Source of the DNA: an uncultured Pseudogracilibacillus sp.
Lineage (GTDB): Bacteria; Bacillota; Bacilli; Bacillales; Amphibacillaceae
DNA: 27,807 nucleotides
Direction of reading: 5' to 3'
Assembly (NCBI GenBank): GCA_937974845.1
Contig: CALJVC010000140.1
Span: forward strand, 1-27,807
A program made the position numbers and the translations under genes. Every line of letters begins with the position of its first letter. The first letter of the stretch is position 1. The notes under the pieces are model-generated. The model had not been told where the DNA came from. It ran no database searches and worked only from the letters and a program-made list of their open reading frames with translations. This document shows positions 6,529 to 14,446 of the stretch, piece by piece.

Positions 6529-7992
6529 TTACCATTGGTTGGCACGGTTATATTGCAACCATTTTTCGATTTTTTCATCGACTTCCGATATTCGCCGTTC
6601 TTGTTCCCGGGTACCGTTACGGAGGGAACGAAGGGCATTCGTTCGAATATCATTAATACGTTCTCCGACGATAAGGACGGATTTTCCAGTTTCGATAACG
6701 ATGTTACGTGTCGATTCGACATGTTCGTTTAAGTTCGTTGTCTGTTGATACATTTGGTCAGCTAAAGAGCTTTCGCTTTCTGTAATCTCGCTGATCGACT
6801 GGATCGACTCGTTGACATAGTTAATTTGTTCCATAATTTTTTGAATCGTTTGAATCGATTCATTCGTTTTGGATAACTGTTTATTAAACTGTTCAGCAAA
6901 ACGTTCAATTTCGTTACCGACTTTATTTGCATCCTGTTGTACTTCAAGCATTTCTGATGTAATATTTTCAACCGATTCCTTCGTCTGTTCTGCTAAGGTT
7001 CTTACTTCGTCAGCGACGACAGCAAAGCCTGCACCGTGTTCACCAGCCCGAGCAGCTTCGATCGACGCATTTAAGGCGAGTAAGTTCGTCTCATCGGCGA
7101 TGTTTCGAATAAAGGTGATGACTTCAGAAATATTGTTGACCTTCTGCGTTAATTGATTGAATAGTTCTTGTGAATTTTGGAATTCTTTAATCATCGATGC
7201 AAAATCTACGAGTGAAGTTTCGATAATTTGTCGACCTAGGTTCGCTTCTTTCACCATTTGTTCAGTTTCCTCGGAGGCCTGGTTGGCAGTCGAGCTAACC
7301 CGATCTACCGAATCGTACAGTCGTTTACTCGCAACCTCCATCTCTTCCGCCTCTTCGGCAGTAGAGTTGACAATTTCTAACATATCTCCTAGCTTATCTA
7401 TTTCTACAATATGTTCCATCGCATGGCTTAAATGGTCGACAAGTCGATAATCATTGGCTTCACGATAGGCTTGTAAAACTAGTATCGTATCGAAGGTGAT
7501 AATTCTATTTAAGGATAAAAGGATGTCCGATAATAGCTGGGGGTTAGAATGGTATCTTTCTACGATATAAGGAGTAATATATTCGTAAAATCTCATAAAG
7601 GAGGCAATAAACCAATCATCCGTCAGTTTAATTTTACTATGGACTTCTCCAATTTTTCTTAAGTTAGCTAAATGGCTATCGCCAAAACTACCCTTGGCCA
7701 TTTGGCGTATATAGCCGGTAAATAAATTTATCCAACGTTCATGGGTTGTAAAACGATCAAAGATTTCTCTCGTTTCTTTAGTATCCATTAGAAGTTTGTA
7801 GTGTCTTTCTGCAATGTTACTTGCTTGGGCTTCTAGTATGTCTTGGATTTCGCGGATATGTATAAAGTCTTGCTTCGTTAATTGTACGTGTTCGATGATC
7901 GACCGGAGGTATTGTTGGTTTTCAGATAATCTTAAGTCCATTTTTTTCAAATCTTGTACTTCTACTTTTTTTCGCCGAAATAAACCTCTCAT
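6529..7992 (-). CDS. hemAT: HemAT-like heme aerotaxis transducer
   Basis: Soluble globin-coupled chemotaxis sensor, 487 residues, with no membrane segment. Residues about 20-185 form the protoglobin domain. H118 in RKIGEVHSKIKL is the likely proximal heme ligand. Residues about 200-480 form the coiled-coil signalling domain, with the conserved hairpin tip around 297-343 (ETNLLALNASIEAARAGEHG). In B. subtilis HemAT binds O2 through heme and signals to CheA/CheW for aerotaxis. This protein is longer than HemAT-Bs (432 residues) and has an extra charged C-terminal stretch ending KWLQYNRANQW. AAAGGATGG upstream supports the start. No other chemotaxis gene is in the window. Confidence 0.92.
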   Translation of the reverse strand: MRGLFRRKKVEVQDLKKMDLRLSENQQYLRSIIEHVQLTKQDFIHIREIQDILEAQASNIAERHYKLLMDTKETREIFDRFTTHERWINLFTGYIRQMAKGSFGDSHLANLRKIGEVHSKIKLTDDWFIASFMRFYEYITPYIVERYHSNPQLLSDILLSLNRIITFDTILVLQAYREANDYRLVDHLSHAMEHIVEIDKLGDMLEIVNSTAEEAEEMEVASKRLYDSVDRVSSTANQASEETEQMVKEANLGRQIIETSLVDFASMIKEFQNSQELFNQLTQKVNNISEVITFIRNIADETNLLALNASIEAARAGEHGAGFAVVADEVRTLAEQTKESVENITSEMLEVQQDANKVGNEIERFAEQFNKQLSKTNESIQTIQKIMEQINYVNESIQSISEITESESSLADQMYQQTTNLNEHVESTRNIVIETGKSVLIVGERINDIRTNALRSLRNGTREQERRISEVDEKIEKWLQYNRANQW

Positions 7993-8239
7993 CTCAATCC
8001 ATCCTTTCTATGGTACTATAGTTAAGGTTAGCAAATTCAAAAAAGAAAAGAAAAATTTCTACAGGAAAAAAGTAATATAAAGGTCTTAGGACTCATTAAA
8101 GTTTCGAAATTTGTTCACAATTTAACGGTAAAAATAGCCATAAAGTGCTATATCTGTAGAAATAATGGACAATTTATTGGAAAGCGGGTAGACTGACCTT
8201 ACTTATCTATCGCAGGATTATAGAAAGAGGGGGACAAGT

Positions 8240-9025
8240 ATGCAGGAGATCATTAAGATGGAAGGGGTTTCTTGGAGGCGGGAAGGTAGAGAAATTTTAC
8301 GGCAAATTAATTGGACCGTCCAGCCTGGAGAACATTGGGCCTTACTTGGCGGTAACGGTTCGGGGAAAACGACCCTTTTACGAATGGTAAATGGCTATAT
8401 TTGGCCGACAACTGGCCGAGTAACCGTACTTGGAGAAGCTTTTGGAAGGACGGATATCCATCGGTTGCGCCGTCGAATCGGCTGGGTAAGCTCTTCTTTA
8501 GGGGAATGGGTTAATGAGCGTCATTTAGCTGAGGAGATTGTCGTCAGTGGGAAGTTTGCAGCCGTAGGCCTTACCTTTGCTGATCCAGAAGAAGCTGACT
8601 TCGAACGGGCAAGGGAAATTATGGACCGTTTAAATATTGGCCATCTATATGGGCAAATCTACGGTAAAGCTTCCCACGGTGAAAAGCAAAAACTATTGAT
8701 CGCCCGGGCGTTAATGGCTGATCCGGAATTACTTATTCTCGATGAACCGACTAACGGTTTGGATTTCGTTGCTCGGGAGGAGCTTTTACAGACGATTGAG
8801 GACCTTTCCAAGGATCCAGAAGGACCGACCTTGCTTTATGTTAGCCATCATATTGAGGAAATTATTCCGATATTTAGTCATACGGCTTTAATTAAAGAAG
8901 GGACGATATACCGTCAGGGACCTCGTAAGGAAGTCATCAATGAAGCAAATTTATCCTATCTTTTCGGCCGACCGATTCAAATCGAATGGGCTAAGGATCG
9001 GGCCTGGCTATCTTTAAAGGCATAG
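8240..9025 (+). CDS. YlmA-like ABC transporter ATPase
   Basis: Cytoplasmic ABC ATP-binding subunit, 261 residues. Walker A is GGNGSGKT (37-44), the signature is ASHGE (144-148) rather than LSGGE, Walker B is LLILDEP (164-170) with catalytic E169, and the switch His is in YVSHHIEEI (200-208). The length and the WALLGGNGSGKTTLLRMVNG block match the YlmA group, whose members are often encoded without a membrane partner. None is found here: the neighbours are a transducer and an intergenic stretch. Substrate and partner are unknown. A purine-rich AGAGGGGGA site supports the ATG. Confidence 0.88.
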   Translation: MQEIIKMEGVSWRREGREILRQINWTVQPGEHWALLGGNGSGKTTLLRMVNGYIWPTTGRVTVLGEAFGRTDIHRLRRRIGWVSSSLGEWVNERHLAEEIVVSGKFAAVGLTFADPEEADFERAREIMDRLNIGHLYGQIYGKASHGEKQKLLIARALMADPELLILDEPTNGLDFVAREELLQTIEDLSKDPEGPTLLYVSHHIEEIIPIFSHTALIKEGTIYRQGPRKEVINEANLSYLFGRPIQIEWAKDRAWLSLKA

Positions 9026-9100
9026 AAGAAAAAATTTTAAAAAAGTAGGATAATTGTTTTTTCCTCATTGAAAACGAGCAGAAAAGACCTTGTTTTATAT

Positions 9101-9131
9101 AAGAAGTCCTTAAAATAGGGGCTTCTTTTTA
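9101..9131 (+). terminator. Terminator downstream of the YlmA-like gene
   Basis: AAGAAGTCC (9101-9109) pairs with GGGCTTCTT (9119-9127, one G-T pair) and is followed by a T run. It is 76 bases after the stop codon. Confidence 0.8.
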
Positions 9132-9154
9132 CTTAAAAAAGAAAAAATCGACTT

Positions 9155-9183
9155 TTGTCAACTTTAAAAAAATGAGTTATGGT
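9155..9183 (+). promoter_or_regulatory. Promoter-like sequence ahead of tiny ORFs
   Basis: TTGTCA (9155-9160) and TATGGT (9178-9183) are separated by exactly 17 bases, directly after the upstream terminator. The next annotated gene lies on the other strand, so this promoter would drive an otherwise unassigned transcript. Confidence 0.5.
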
Positions 9184-9227
9184 TAAAGTGTCGATGCATC
9201 GAGAAATTATATCGAGGGAGGTAGATA

Positions 9228-9296
9228 TTGAAGCTTGAACTGAAATCTTCCTTACTTATCGAAAAAAAGCAGCCCTTACTTTGTCTAGGAATCTAA
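9228..9296 (+). CDS. Possible 22-residue peptide with a TTG start
   Basis: GGGAGGT at 9216-9222 is followed by TTG at 9228 and an ORF encoding MKLELKSSLLIEKKQPLLCL plus two residues. Upstream are a promoter-like pair and a small palindrome TCGATGCATCGA (9191-9202). An 18-residue ORF starts at 9300, four bases after the stop, with a weak ribosome site. There is no recognisable homology. The case rests only on signal spacing, so this is a candidate, not a firm gene. Confidence 0.3.
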   Translation: MKLELKSSLLIEKKQPLLCLGI

Positions 9297-9376
9297 AAAA
9301 TGCGTAGGAGAGAGTACCGGGGCAAAAGACAAGTATTATCACCTTATTATTTATAATAGGATCGCTCTTAGAAAGG

Positions 9377-9401
9377 CAGGCTCGACAAATCGTCGAGCCT
9401 G
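9377..9401. terminator. Hairpin between the tiny-ORF unit and the esterase gene
   Basis: A perfect 10-bp stem pairs CAGGCTCGAC (9377-9386) with GTCGAGCCTG (9392-9401). The T tracts on both sides are weak, so it is a plausible but imperfect bidirectional terminator. Confidence 0.6.
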
Positions 9402-9406
9402 TATCT

Positions 9407-10132
9407 TTACATAAAGACTTCTTTTAATAGTTCTGGCAATTCCTTTTGCCAGTATTTCCAAGTATGGTTTCCTTCCTTATTGATCGTTAAATGATAGCTG
9501 GATATTCTTTCTTTTAATTTGGCGACGAGGGCTTCGTTCGGCTTAACAAAGTCTAACTTACCCATTTTTGTCGTTCCGACGGAGGTTTCTAATAAGCCAT
9601 ACGTATGCCAAATTTCCGGCTCGTTAGCATCGTCGAAGTTAGCGACGAAATCAAGGACCTTGTCATCGACATAAGGGGATTGCATTACAACCTTTTGGAA
9701 CTGCCCTGGACAGGCTAAGGCCGTAATCAAGGATACGGTACCGCCTAGGGAGTCCCCCATTAAAGTATATTCCTTCCCTAAAGGATTTAAAGGGAGGATA
9801 TCTTCTAATAAGGGCACGAGCTCCTCGACGATAAACTTTTGGTAGGCATGAAATTGTTTCCCGTCGGGATGATATTTGTCCCAACGATCAAACCGGTCGA
9901 TATAAGGAATACCAACAAAAATAGTATTAATAATATCTTCGGATTCATGGAGCCGATCGCTTAAAGTAGCGACCCGACCAATTTGGAAATAATCATCCCC
10001 ATCCTGCATAATACAAACATGGTGGGCATATAAAGTGTCGTACGCCTCCGGTTCATAAATTTTGACTGTAATCGACTCTCCTAAATGTGTGCTGTCGATT
10101 GTACGGTCGTACATAGTACCTTTTCTAGCCAT
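9407..10132 (-). CDS. Alpha/beta-hydrolase esterase (YjcH/Fes-like)
   Basis: Cytosolic serine esterase of the alpha/beta-hydrolase fold, 241 residues, close in length and motif order to the B. subtilis YjcH-type esterase. The nucleophile is S128 in LMGDSLGGT, and the catalytic His is probably H223 in GNHTWKYWQKELP. The blocks VCIMQDGDDYFQIGR (39-53) and IFVGIPY (71-77) fit the putative-esterase (enterochelin esterase-like) family. The acid residue is not certain and the natural substrate is unknown. It starts 19 bases after the ABC exporter gene, with GAGGA in the gap, so it is the last gene of that operon. That could mean it processes something the exporter handles, but this is only inferred from position. 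Confidence 0.85.
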   Translation of the reverse strand: MARKGTMYDRTIDSTHLGESITVKIYEPEAYDTLYAHHVCIMQDGDDYFQIGRVATLSDRLHESEDIINTIFVGIPYIDRFDRWDKYHPDGKQFHAYQKFIVEELVPLLEDILPLNPLGKEYTLMGDSLGGTVSLITALACPGQFQKVVMQSPYVDDKVLDFVANFDDANEPEIWHTYGLLETSVGTTKMGKLDFVKPNEALVAKLKERISSYHLTINKEGNHTWKYWQKELPELLKEVFM

Positions 10133-10151
10133 GAATATTCCTCACTTTCTT

Positions 10152-11960
10152 TTATTCCTCTGCACTTTGATGGAGTTCATAGTAATGTCCCTTTTGCTTC
10201 ATCAATTCCTCGTGACTGCCTCGTTCGATAATTCGACCTTGTTCTAGCATGATAATTTGATCAGCCTGTCGAATCGTGTTGAGGCGGTGGGCAATAATAA
10301 AACTTGTTCGCCCCTTCATCAATCGTTTTAAACTATCTTGGATGAGCAACTCGGTTACGGTGTCGATATTGCTCGTTGCTTCATCTAAAATCAAGATGGC
10401 CGGGTCAGCAATCATTGCCCGGGAAATAGTCAGCAGTTGCTTCTGCCCTTCACTTAAGATACCGCTAGCTTCATCTAGGGTCGTATCGTAACCTTCTGGC
10501 AGGCGACTTATAAAGTCATGGGCATTGGCAAGCTTAGCTGCTTCGATTACTTCCTCATCTGTAGCGTCTAAACGACCGTAGCGAATATTTTCTCGAATAG
10601 TCGTTTCAAAGAGAAAAGATTGTTGTAAAACGAAGGCCATATGGGAACGTAAACTTTCTCGCTTAATTTCTTTGAGAGGGATACCGTCTAGGTAAATCGT
10701 TCCTTCATTATAGTCATAGAAGCGGGAGATTAAGTTAATTAAAGTAGTTTTTCCCGCTCCGGTGTGGCCGACAAGGGCGATTGTTTCACCTGGACGAACT
10801 TCCAAATCTATATCTTTTAATACGGGCTGGTCGTCATAGCCGAAGCTCACATTGTCGAAAACGATATGACCTTTTGGCCGTTCGATGTCGATAGCCTTCG
10901 TTTCGTCGATAGCTTCGTAATCTTCATCTAATATGGAAAAGACTCTTTCGGCTCCGGCGACCGCCGAGAGTAAAATATTAAATTGGTTAGATAGTTCGTT
11001 TAACGGCCGGGTAAATTGTCGAGCATATTCAGAGAAAATGACGATAACCCCTACCGTAATATGTCCCTTAATTGCTAAAATTCCACCGAATAGAGCGATT
11101 AAGGTGAAACTAATAAAGTTTAAGGTGTTCATTACTTTTGGAATGAATCCACCGATTGTCAATGCCCAGAAGCCGGACTGCTGAAGGTTATAGTTTTTCT
11201 CAACGAATTCCTTTTTAACCCTTTCTTCCTGGGCGTAGGCCTTTACGATTTGTTGGCCTGAGACGACCTCTTCAATAAAACCGTTCAGTTCCCCGAGATT
11301 TTGTTGTTGTAATTTAAATAAGGGTCCGGTCCGTCGGGTAATCCAGCGCATACCGATAAATAGTAGGGGAATGATTGTCATCGTGATTAAAGTAAGGATA
11401 GGACTTAGATAGAGCATGACGGCAATCGTTCCGATAATCGTAATGACGCTGGCAAAGACTTGGATGATCGATTCGTTCAAGGTGTTATTAATGTTGTCGA
11501 TATCGTTTGTGACCCGACTCATCAATTCCCCTTGTTGTCTCATGTCATAAAATTGGATCGGTAGCCGGTGAAACTGTTCAAACAATTGCTTCCGTAAGGT
11601 ATAGACGATATGTTGGGCAATACCGACCATCCAGTAATTTTGTAGAAAAACGGATAAGGAATGTAAGATGTAAATAACGAATAAACCACCGATTAAAGTT
11701 AATAGGCCGGTCGTTTTCTTCGTAACGATAAAGTCGTCTACCGCCATCCCGACTAAGTAAGGTCCGAGCAGGCCGAGTAGGGAACTAGCGATGACCATAA
11801 GGATGACGAGAAAGAGCATGATCCGCTTTTCTTTAAAATAGCTAGCTAAACGTTTAACCGTTTGCCAGGTGTTTTTTGCCCGATTTTTTTTATCCTTCTC
11901 TAAAAAGTCGAGAGGGATTTTTTTATATTGAAAAGGTTCCTTTAATGTATTATAACGCAT
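10152..11960 (-). CDS. ABC exporter half, catalytic subunit (YfiC-like)
   Basis: Membrane-spanning ABC exporter half, 602 residues: six membrane helices over about 45-310, nucleotide-binding domain about 365-602. Walker A is GHTGAGKT (398-405), the signature is LSEGQ (502-506, a departure from LSGGQ), Walker B ends with catalytic E527 in ILILDEATSNID, and the switch residue is H558. With the neighbouring half it would form a heterodimer of the YfiB/YfiC, BmrC/BmrD or TM287/288 type. The longest ORF starts at 12029, but the ribosome site GGAGGAGG points to the ATG at 11960. That start overlaps the previous gene by 11 bases, a sign of translational coupling. The exported compound is unknown; multidrug export is typical. 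Confidence 0.92.
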   Translation of the reverse strand: MRYNTLKEPFQYKKIPLDFLEKDKKNRAKNTWQTVKRLASYFKEKRIMLFLVILMVIASSLLGLLGPYLVGMAVDDFIVTKKTTGLLTLIGGLFVIYILHSLSVFLQNYWMVGIAQHIVYTLRKQLFEQFHRLPIQFYDMRQQGELMSRVTNDIDNINNTLNESIIQVFASVITIIGTIAVMLYLSPILTLITMTIIPLLFIGMRWITRRTGPLFKLQQQNLGELNGFIEEVVSGQQIVKAYAQEERVKKEFVEKNYNLQQSGFWALTIGGFIPKVMNTLNFISFTLIALFGGILAIKGHITVGVIVIFSEYARQFTRPLNELSNQFNILLSAVAGAERVFSILDEDYEAIDETKAIDIERPKGHIVFDNVSFGYDDQPVLKDIDLEVRPGETIALVGHTGAGKTTLINLISRFYDYNEGTIYLDGIPLKEIKRESLRSHMAFVLQQSFLFETTIRENIRYGRLDATDEEVIEAAKLANAHDFISRLPEGYDTTLDEASGILSEGQKQLLTISRAMIADPAILILDEATSNIDTVTELLIQDSLKRLMKGRTSFIIAHRLNTIRQADQIIMLEQGRIIERGSHEELMKQKGHYYELHQSAEE

Positions 11961-13692
11961 GAGCATCCTCCTCCATTTGGGAAGTGACGATTCGTTTGTA
12001 CAGAGAAGACGATGCCATAAGTTCTTCATGGGAACCGAGGCCGATAACGGTTCCTTTGTCGAGTAATAAAATACGGTCTGCTTGTTTTGCAGTAGAGATT
12101 TTCTGTGTAATGTTCAGCATCGTACATTCGTAACGATCGATCGCTTGGAGCAATCGGGCTTCCGTCTGCAGGTCGAGCGCACTTGTACTATCGTCTAGAA
12201 TTAAAATGCTAGGCTTCCGTATCAAGGCTCTAGCAATGGATAGGCGTTGTTGTTGCCCGCCGGAAAGGGTCATTCCCCGTTGCCCGACTAAGGTATCGTA
12301 GCCTTCGGGAAATTGCAAAATCGTATCATGAATCTGGGCATCCTTCGCCGCTTGGATGACTTCTTCGTCCGTTGCATCCTGTTTGCCAAAAGTAATATTA
12401 TCCCGAATCGTTCCGGTAAACAGGAGAGGGCTTTGGGGGACGAAGCCGATTTGCCTCCGCAGTTCATTGACCGAGTAGCTTGTGATTGGTTTTCCGTCGA
12501 TTAGGAGCTCCCCTTCGGTCACTTCATACAAGCGCGGGATTAATTGAACGAGGCTCGTTTTTCCTGAACCAGTAGCTCCGATAATAGCTAGTTTTTCCTT
12601 CGGCTCCACATGGAAAGAGACATTTTCTAACGTGGCCGTTTGTGCATTATGGTATTGGAAATATATCTGGCGAAACTCGATTTCGCCTTTAATTTTTTCC
12701 CCGGGTGTTAGGCCGATGTCCCCGGTTGAGGGCTCTTTCTCATAATCAGTCGGCTCTTCGTTGAAGATGACATCGATTCGCTCGATAGAAGCCTTCGCTC
12801 GGGAGAAGGCAAGGGCGATGAAGGTAAACATAGAAATCGCCATGACTGTTCGTAGGGCATAGTTAATAATAGCGACGACATCTCCGACATTGGTAGCACC
12901 GGCGAGTACTTGTTGATGTCCGAACCAGAGGACAAAGAGTAAGCCGAGGTTCATACCGAACAGTAGGACGGGCATCGAAGCTTCGACAAAACGGAAGGCT
13001 TTGGCACTGTCCGAAGCTAGTGCCTTGTTGGCCTTCATGAAGCGACTGTTTTCAAAGGCACTTCTAACAAAGGAACGAATCGTCCGCATACCGGCGATGT
13101 TTTCTTGAATGATTTGGTTCACTCGGTCAACTCTTTGCTGCACGTTTTTAAACATGGCACTACCTTTGACAAGGACAAAATATAAAAATGCCAACAGAAC
13201 AGGTACGGTAACTAAAAAGATAGAGGCAATTTTGGCATTTACAATCAAGGCCATGACGACGCTTCCGATGACGAGAAAGGGTGCCTTTGCCATGATTCTG
13301 AGAGCCATGAAGATTGTATTTTGTACTTGTCGAATATCGTTGGTGAAGCGGGTAACGATCGCTGAGCTTGGGAATTTAGCTAATTGGGCATAGGTAAAGG
13401 TTTGGATATGGGCAAAAAGTTCTTCCCGTAATTGATAAGCAAAGCGTACACTAATATGCGAGGCATAGAAAGAGTTAATGATTCCAGAAACAAAGGTTAT
13501 AGCGGTAATGATGAGCATGATCGTGCTCCAAAAAATAATCGCTTCTTCGTTCTGTACCATAATTCCATTGTTGATGATAATACCGAGAAAAAGCGGAAAG
13601 AGAAGTTCGGATATAAGTTCGATAAAGGTTAAGCTATAGGCAATAATAATATGTAATTTATATGGTTTTAAGTATTTAATAATCGTTTGCAC
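11950..13692 (-). CDS. ABC exporter half, degenerate-site subunit (YfiB-like)
   Basis: ABC exporter half, 580 residues, with six membrane helices over about 12-300 and a nucleotide-binding domain from about 335. Walker A is GATGSGKT (372-379) and the signature is a perfect LSGGQ (476-480). The catalytic Glu is replaced by D501 (ILILDDSTSALD) and the switch His by Q530 (LNITQKISTAK). So this half donates a good signature to the partner's active site but has an inactive site of its own, the known asymmetry of heterodimeric exporters. A GGGGG site supports the start. It is the first gene of the operon with the second half and the esterase. A good promoter lies at 13759-13788. Confidence 0.93.
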   Translation of the reverse strand: MQTIIKYLKPYKLHIIIAYSLTFIELISELLFPLFLGIIINNGIMVQNEEAIIFWSTIMLIITAITFVSGIINSFYASHISVRFAYQLREELFAHIQTFTYAQLAKFPSSAIVTRFTNDIRQVQNTIFMALRIMAKAPFLVIGSVVMALIVNAKIASIFLVTVPVLLAFLYFVLVKGSAMFKNVQQRVDRVNQIIQENIAGMRTIRSFVRSAFENSRFMKANKALASDSAKAFRFVEASMPVLLFGMNLGLLFVLWFGHQQVLAGATNVGDVVAIINYALRTVMAISMFTFIALAFSRAKASIERIDVIFNEEPTDYEKEPSTGDIGLTPGEKIKGEIEFRQIYFQYHNAQTATLENVSFHVEPKEKLAIIGATGSGKTSLVQLIPRLYEVTEGELLIDGKPITSYSVNELRRQIGFVPQSPLLFTGTIRDNITFGKQDATDEEVIQAAKDAQIHDTILQFPEGYDTLVGQRGMTLSGGQQQRLSIARALIRKPSILILDDSTSALDLQTEARLLQAIDRYECTMLNITQKISTAKQADRILLLDKGTVIGLGSHEELMASSSLYKRIVTSQMEEDAHAL

Positions 13693-13711
13693 GTAAATCC
13701 CCCAATACTAC

Positions 13712-13748
13712 AATCCTTTTTAAGGGTACTTCCTTTTATGAAAGGATT
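13712..13748 (-). promoter_or_regulatory. Nested hairpin in the ABC operon leader
   Basis: AATCCTTT (13712-13719) and AAAGGATT (13741-13748) form a perfect 8-bp outer stem with a smaller AAGG/CCTT stem inside. It lies between the predicted transcription start (about 13752) and the ribosome site. No T run follows, so it is not a simple terminator. Confidence 0.4.
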
Positions 13749-13758
13749 TATTTTATTC

Positions 13759-13788
13759 ATTATATCGAAAGAATAAAAGACGATTCAA
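13759..13788 (-). promoter_or_regulatory. Sigma-A promoter of the ABC exporter operon
   Basis: On the minus strand TTGAAT (13788-13783) and a perfect TATAAT (13764-13759) are separated by 18 bases. Transcription would start near 13752, about 60 bases before the first gene. Confidence 0.75.
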
Positions 13789-14039
13789 GAAGGACGTCTA
13801 GCTCGGAAAGTTTTCTACTAAAAATAAAGCTTTATTCTTCTATTATATAAGGAACTTTTTTAAATTTATTCTAGATTTCATAGAAGCTAAGGTGAAATTT
13901 CCCCTAAAGATAAGTAGTAAGAGGGATACAAAAGTTCCCTTAACATTAAAAGCTATTAGCATTATTTTAAATGCGGTACCGAATGGCTAAAAAAGTAAAT
14001 GTCCTTGCGCGTAATTTATTTCTCGGATTATTTTTATGA
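13789..14039. other. AT-rich intergenic stretch between divergent operons
   Basis: No ORF with a ribosome site was found. It holds a perfect 14-bp palindrome AATAAAGCTTTATT (13823-13836) and an AAAGTT/AACTTT pair (13807-13812, 13853-13858) followed by T residues. Neither is tied to a gene. Confidence 0.5.
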
Positions 14040-14068
14040 TTGTTTTTTATACTATAGTGGGGTATAGT
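14040..14068 (+). promoter_or_regulatory. Sigma-A promoter of csoR-copA
   Basis: TTGTTT (14040-14045) and TATAGT (14063-14068) are separated by 17 bases. The -10 forms part of the right arm of the CsoR-type operator, so a bound repressor would block RNA polymerase. Confidence 0.7.
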
Positions 14069-14070
14069 AT
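14049..14070 (+). promoter_or_regulatory. Probable CsoR operator
   Basis: A perfect 8-bp inverted repeat ATACTATA (14049-14056) / TATAGTAT (14063-14070) flanks GTGGGG. The G-rich centre between AT-rich arms is the form of known CsoR sites. It spans the spacer and -10 of the csoR promoter and implies copper-relieved autorepression. Confidence 0.75.
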
Positions 14071-14104
14071 ATTTAGTAGTAAAAGATGAAGGAGATAGGT
14101 AGAT

Positions 14105-14407
14105 ATGGCAGATTACCTTTACGATCAACCGGTGAAGCCAAGAACGGAAGAAGAGAAGAAGGCGATCATCAATCGATTGAAGCGGATCGAAGGACAGGTC
14201 CGTGGAATTCAAAATATGGTCGAGGAAGATCGATATTGTATCGATATTTTAATACAAATTAATGCTATACAGGCAGCTTTGCAGAAGGTGGGGCTCTCGA
14301 TTACTGAACGGCATATGAACCATTGCGTTGCCCACGCCCTTAAGACGGGTGACGGCGACCAGGCGATTCAAGAACTGGTCGATGTCATGAAGCACTATGC
14401 CAAATAG
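14105..14407 (+). CDS. csoR: Copper-sensing transcriptional repressor CsoR
   Basis: All-helical DUF156-family repressor, 100 residues. The Cu(I) ligands C45, H70 and C74 (in RYCIDIL and ERHMNHCVAH) sit at the same positions as in B. subtilis CsoR. RLKRIEGQVRGIQNMV (24-39) is the conserved DNA-contacting helix region. Apo-CsoR binds the operator; Cu(I) releases it. AAGGAGA upstream supports the start. It is the first gene of the operon, 39 bases before the copA start, and has its own operator at 14049-14070. In B. subtilis csoR lies apart from copZA, so the csoR-copA arrangement without copZ is a local variant. Confidence 0.95.
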   Translation: MADYLYDQPVKPRTEEEKKAIINRLKRIEGQVRGIQNMVEEDRYCIDILIQINAIQAALQKVGLSITERHMNHCVAHALKTGDGDQAIQELVDVMKHYAK

Positions 14408-14446
14408 TGTCCTGGCTAGAAGGGAAGAATGAAGGAGGTTTTATCA

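Noticed and set aside
6538..6558. TGGCAC...TTGCA on the plus strand inside hemAT, like a sigma-54 promoter
   Set aside because: The spacer is two bases too long, and it lies antisense within a coding region with no gene downstream on that strand.
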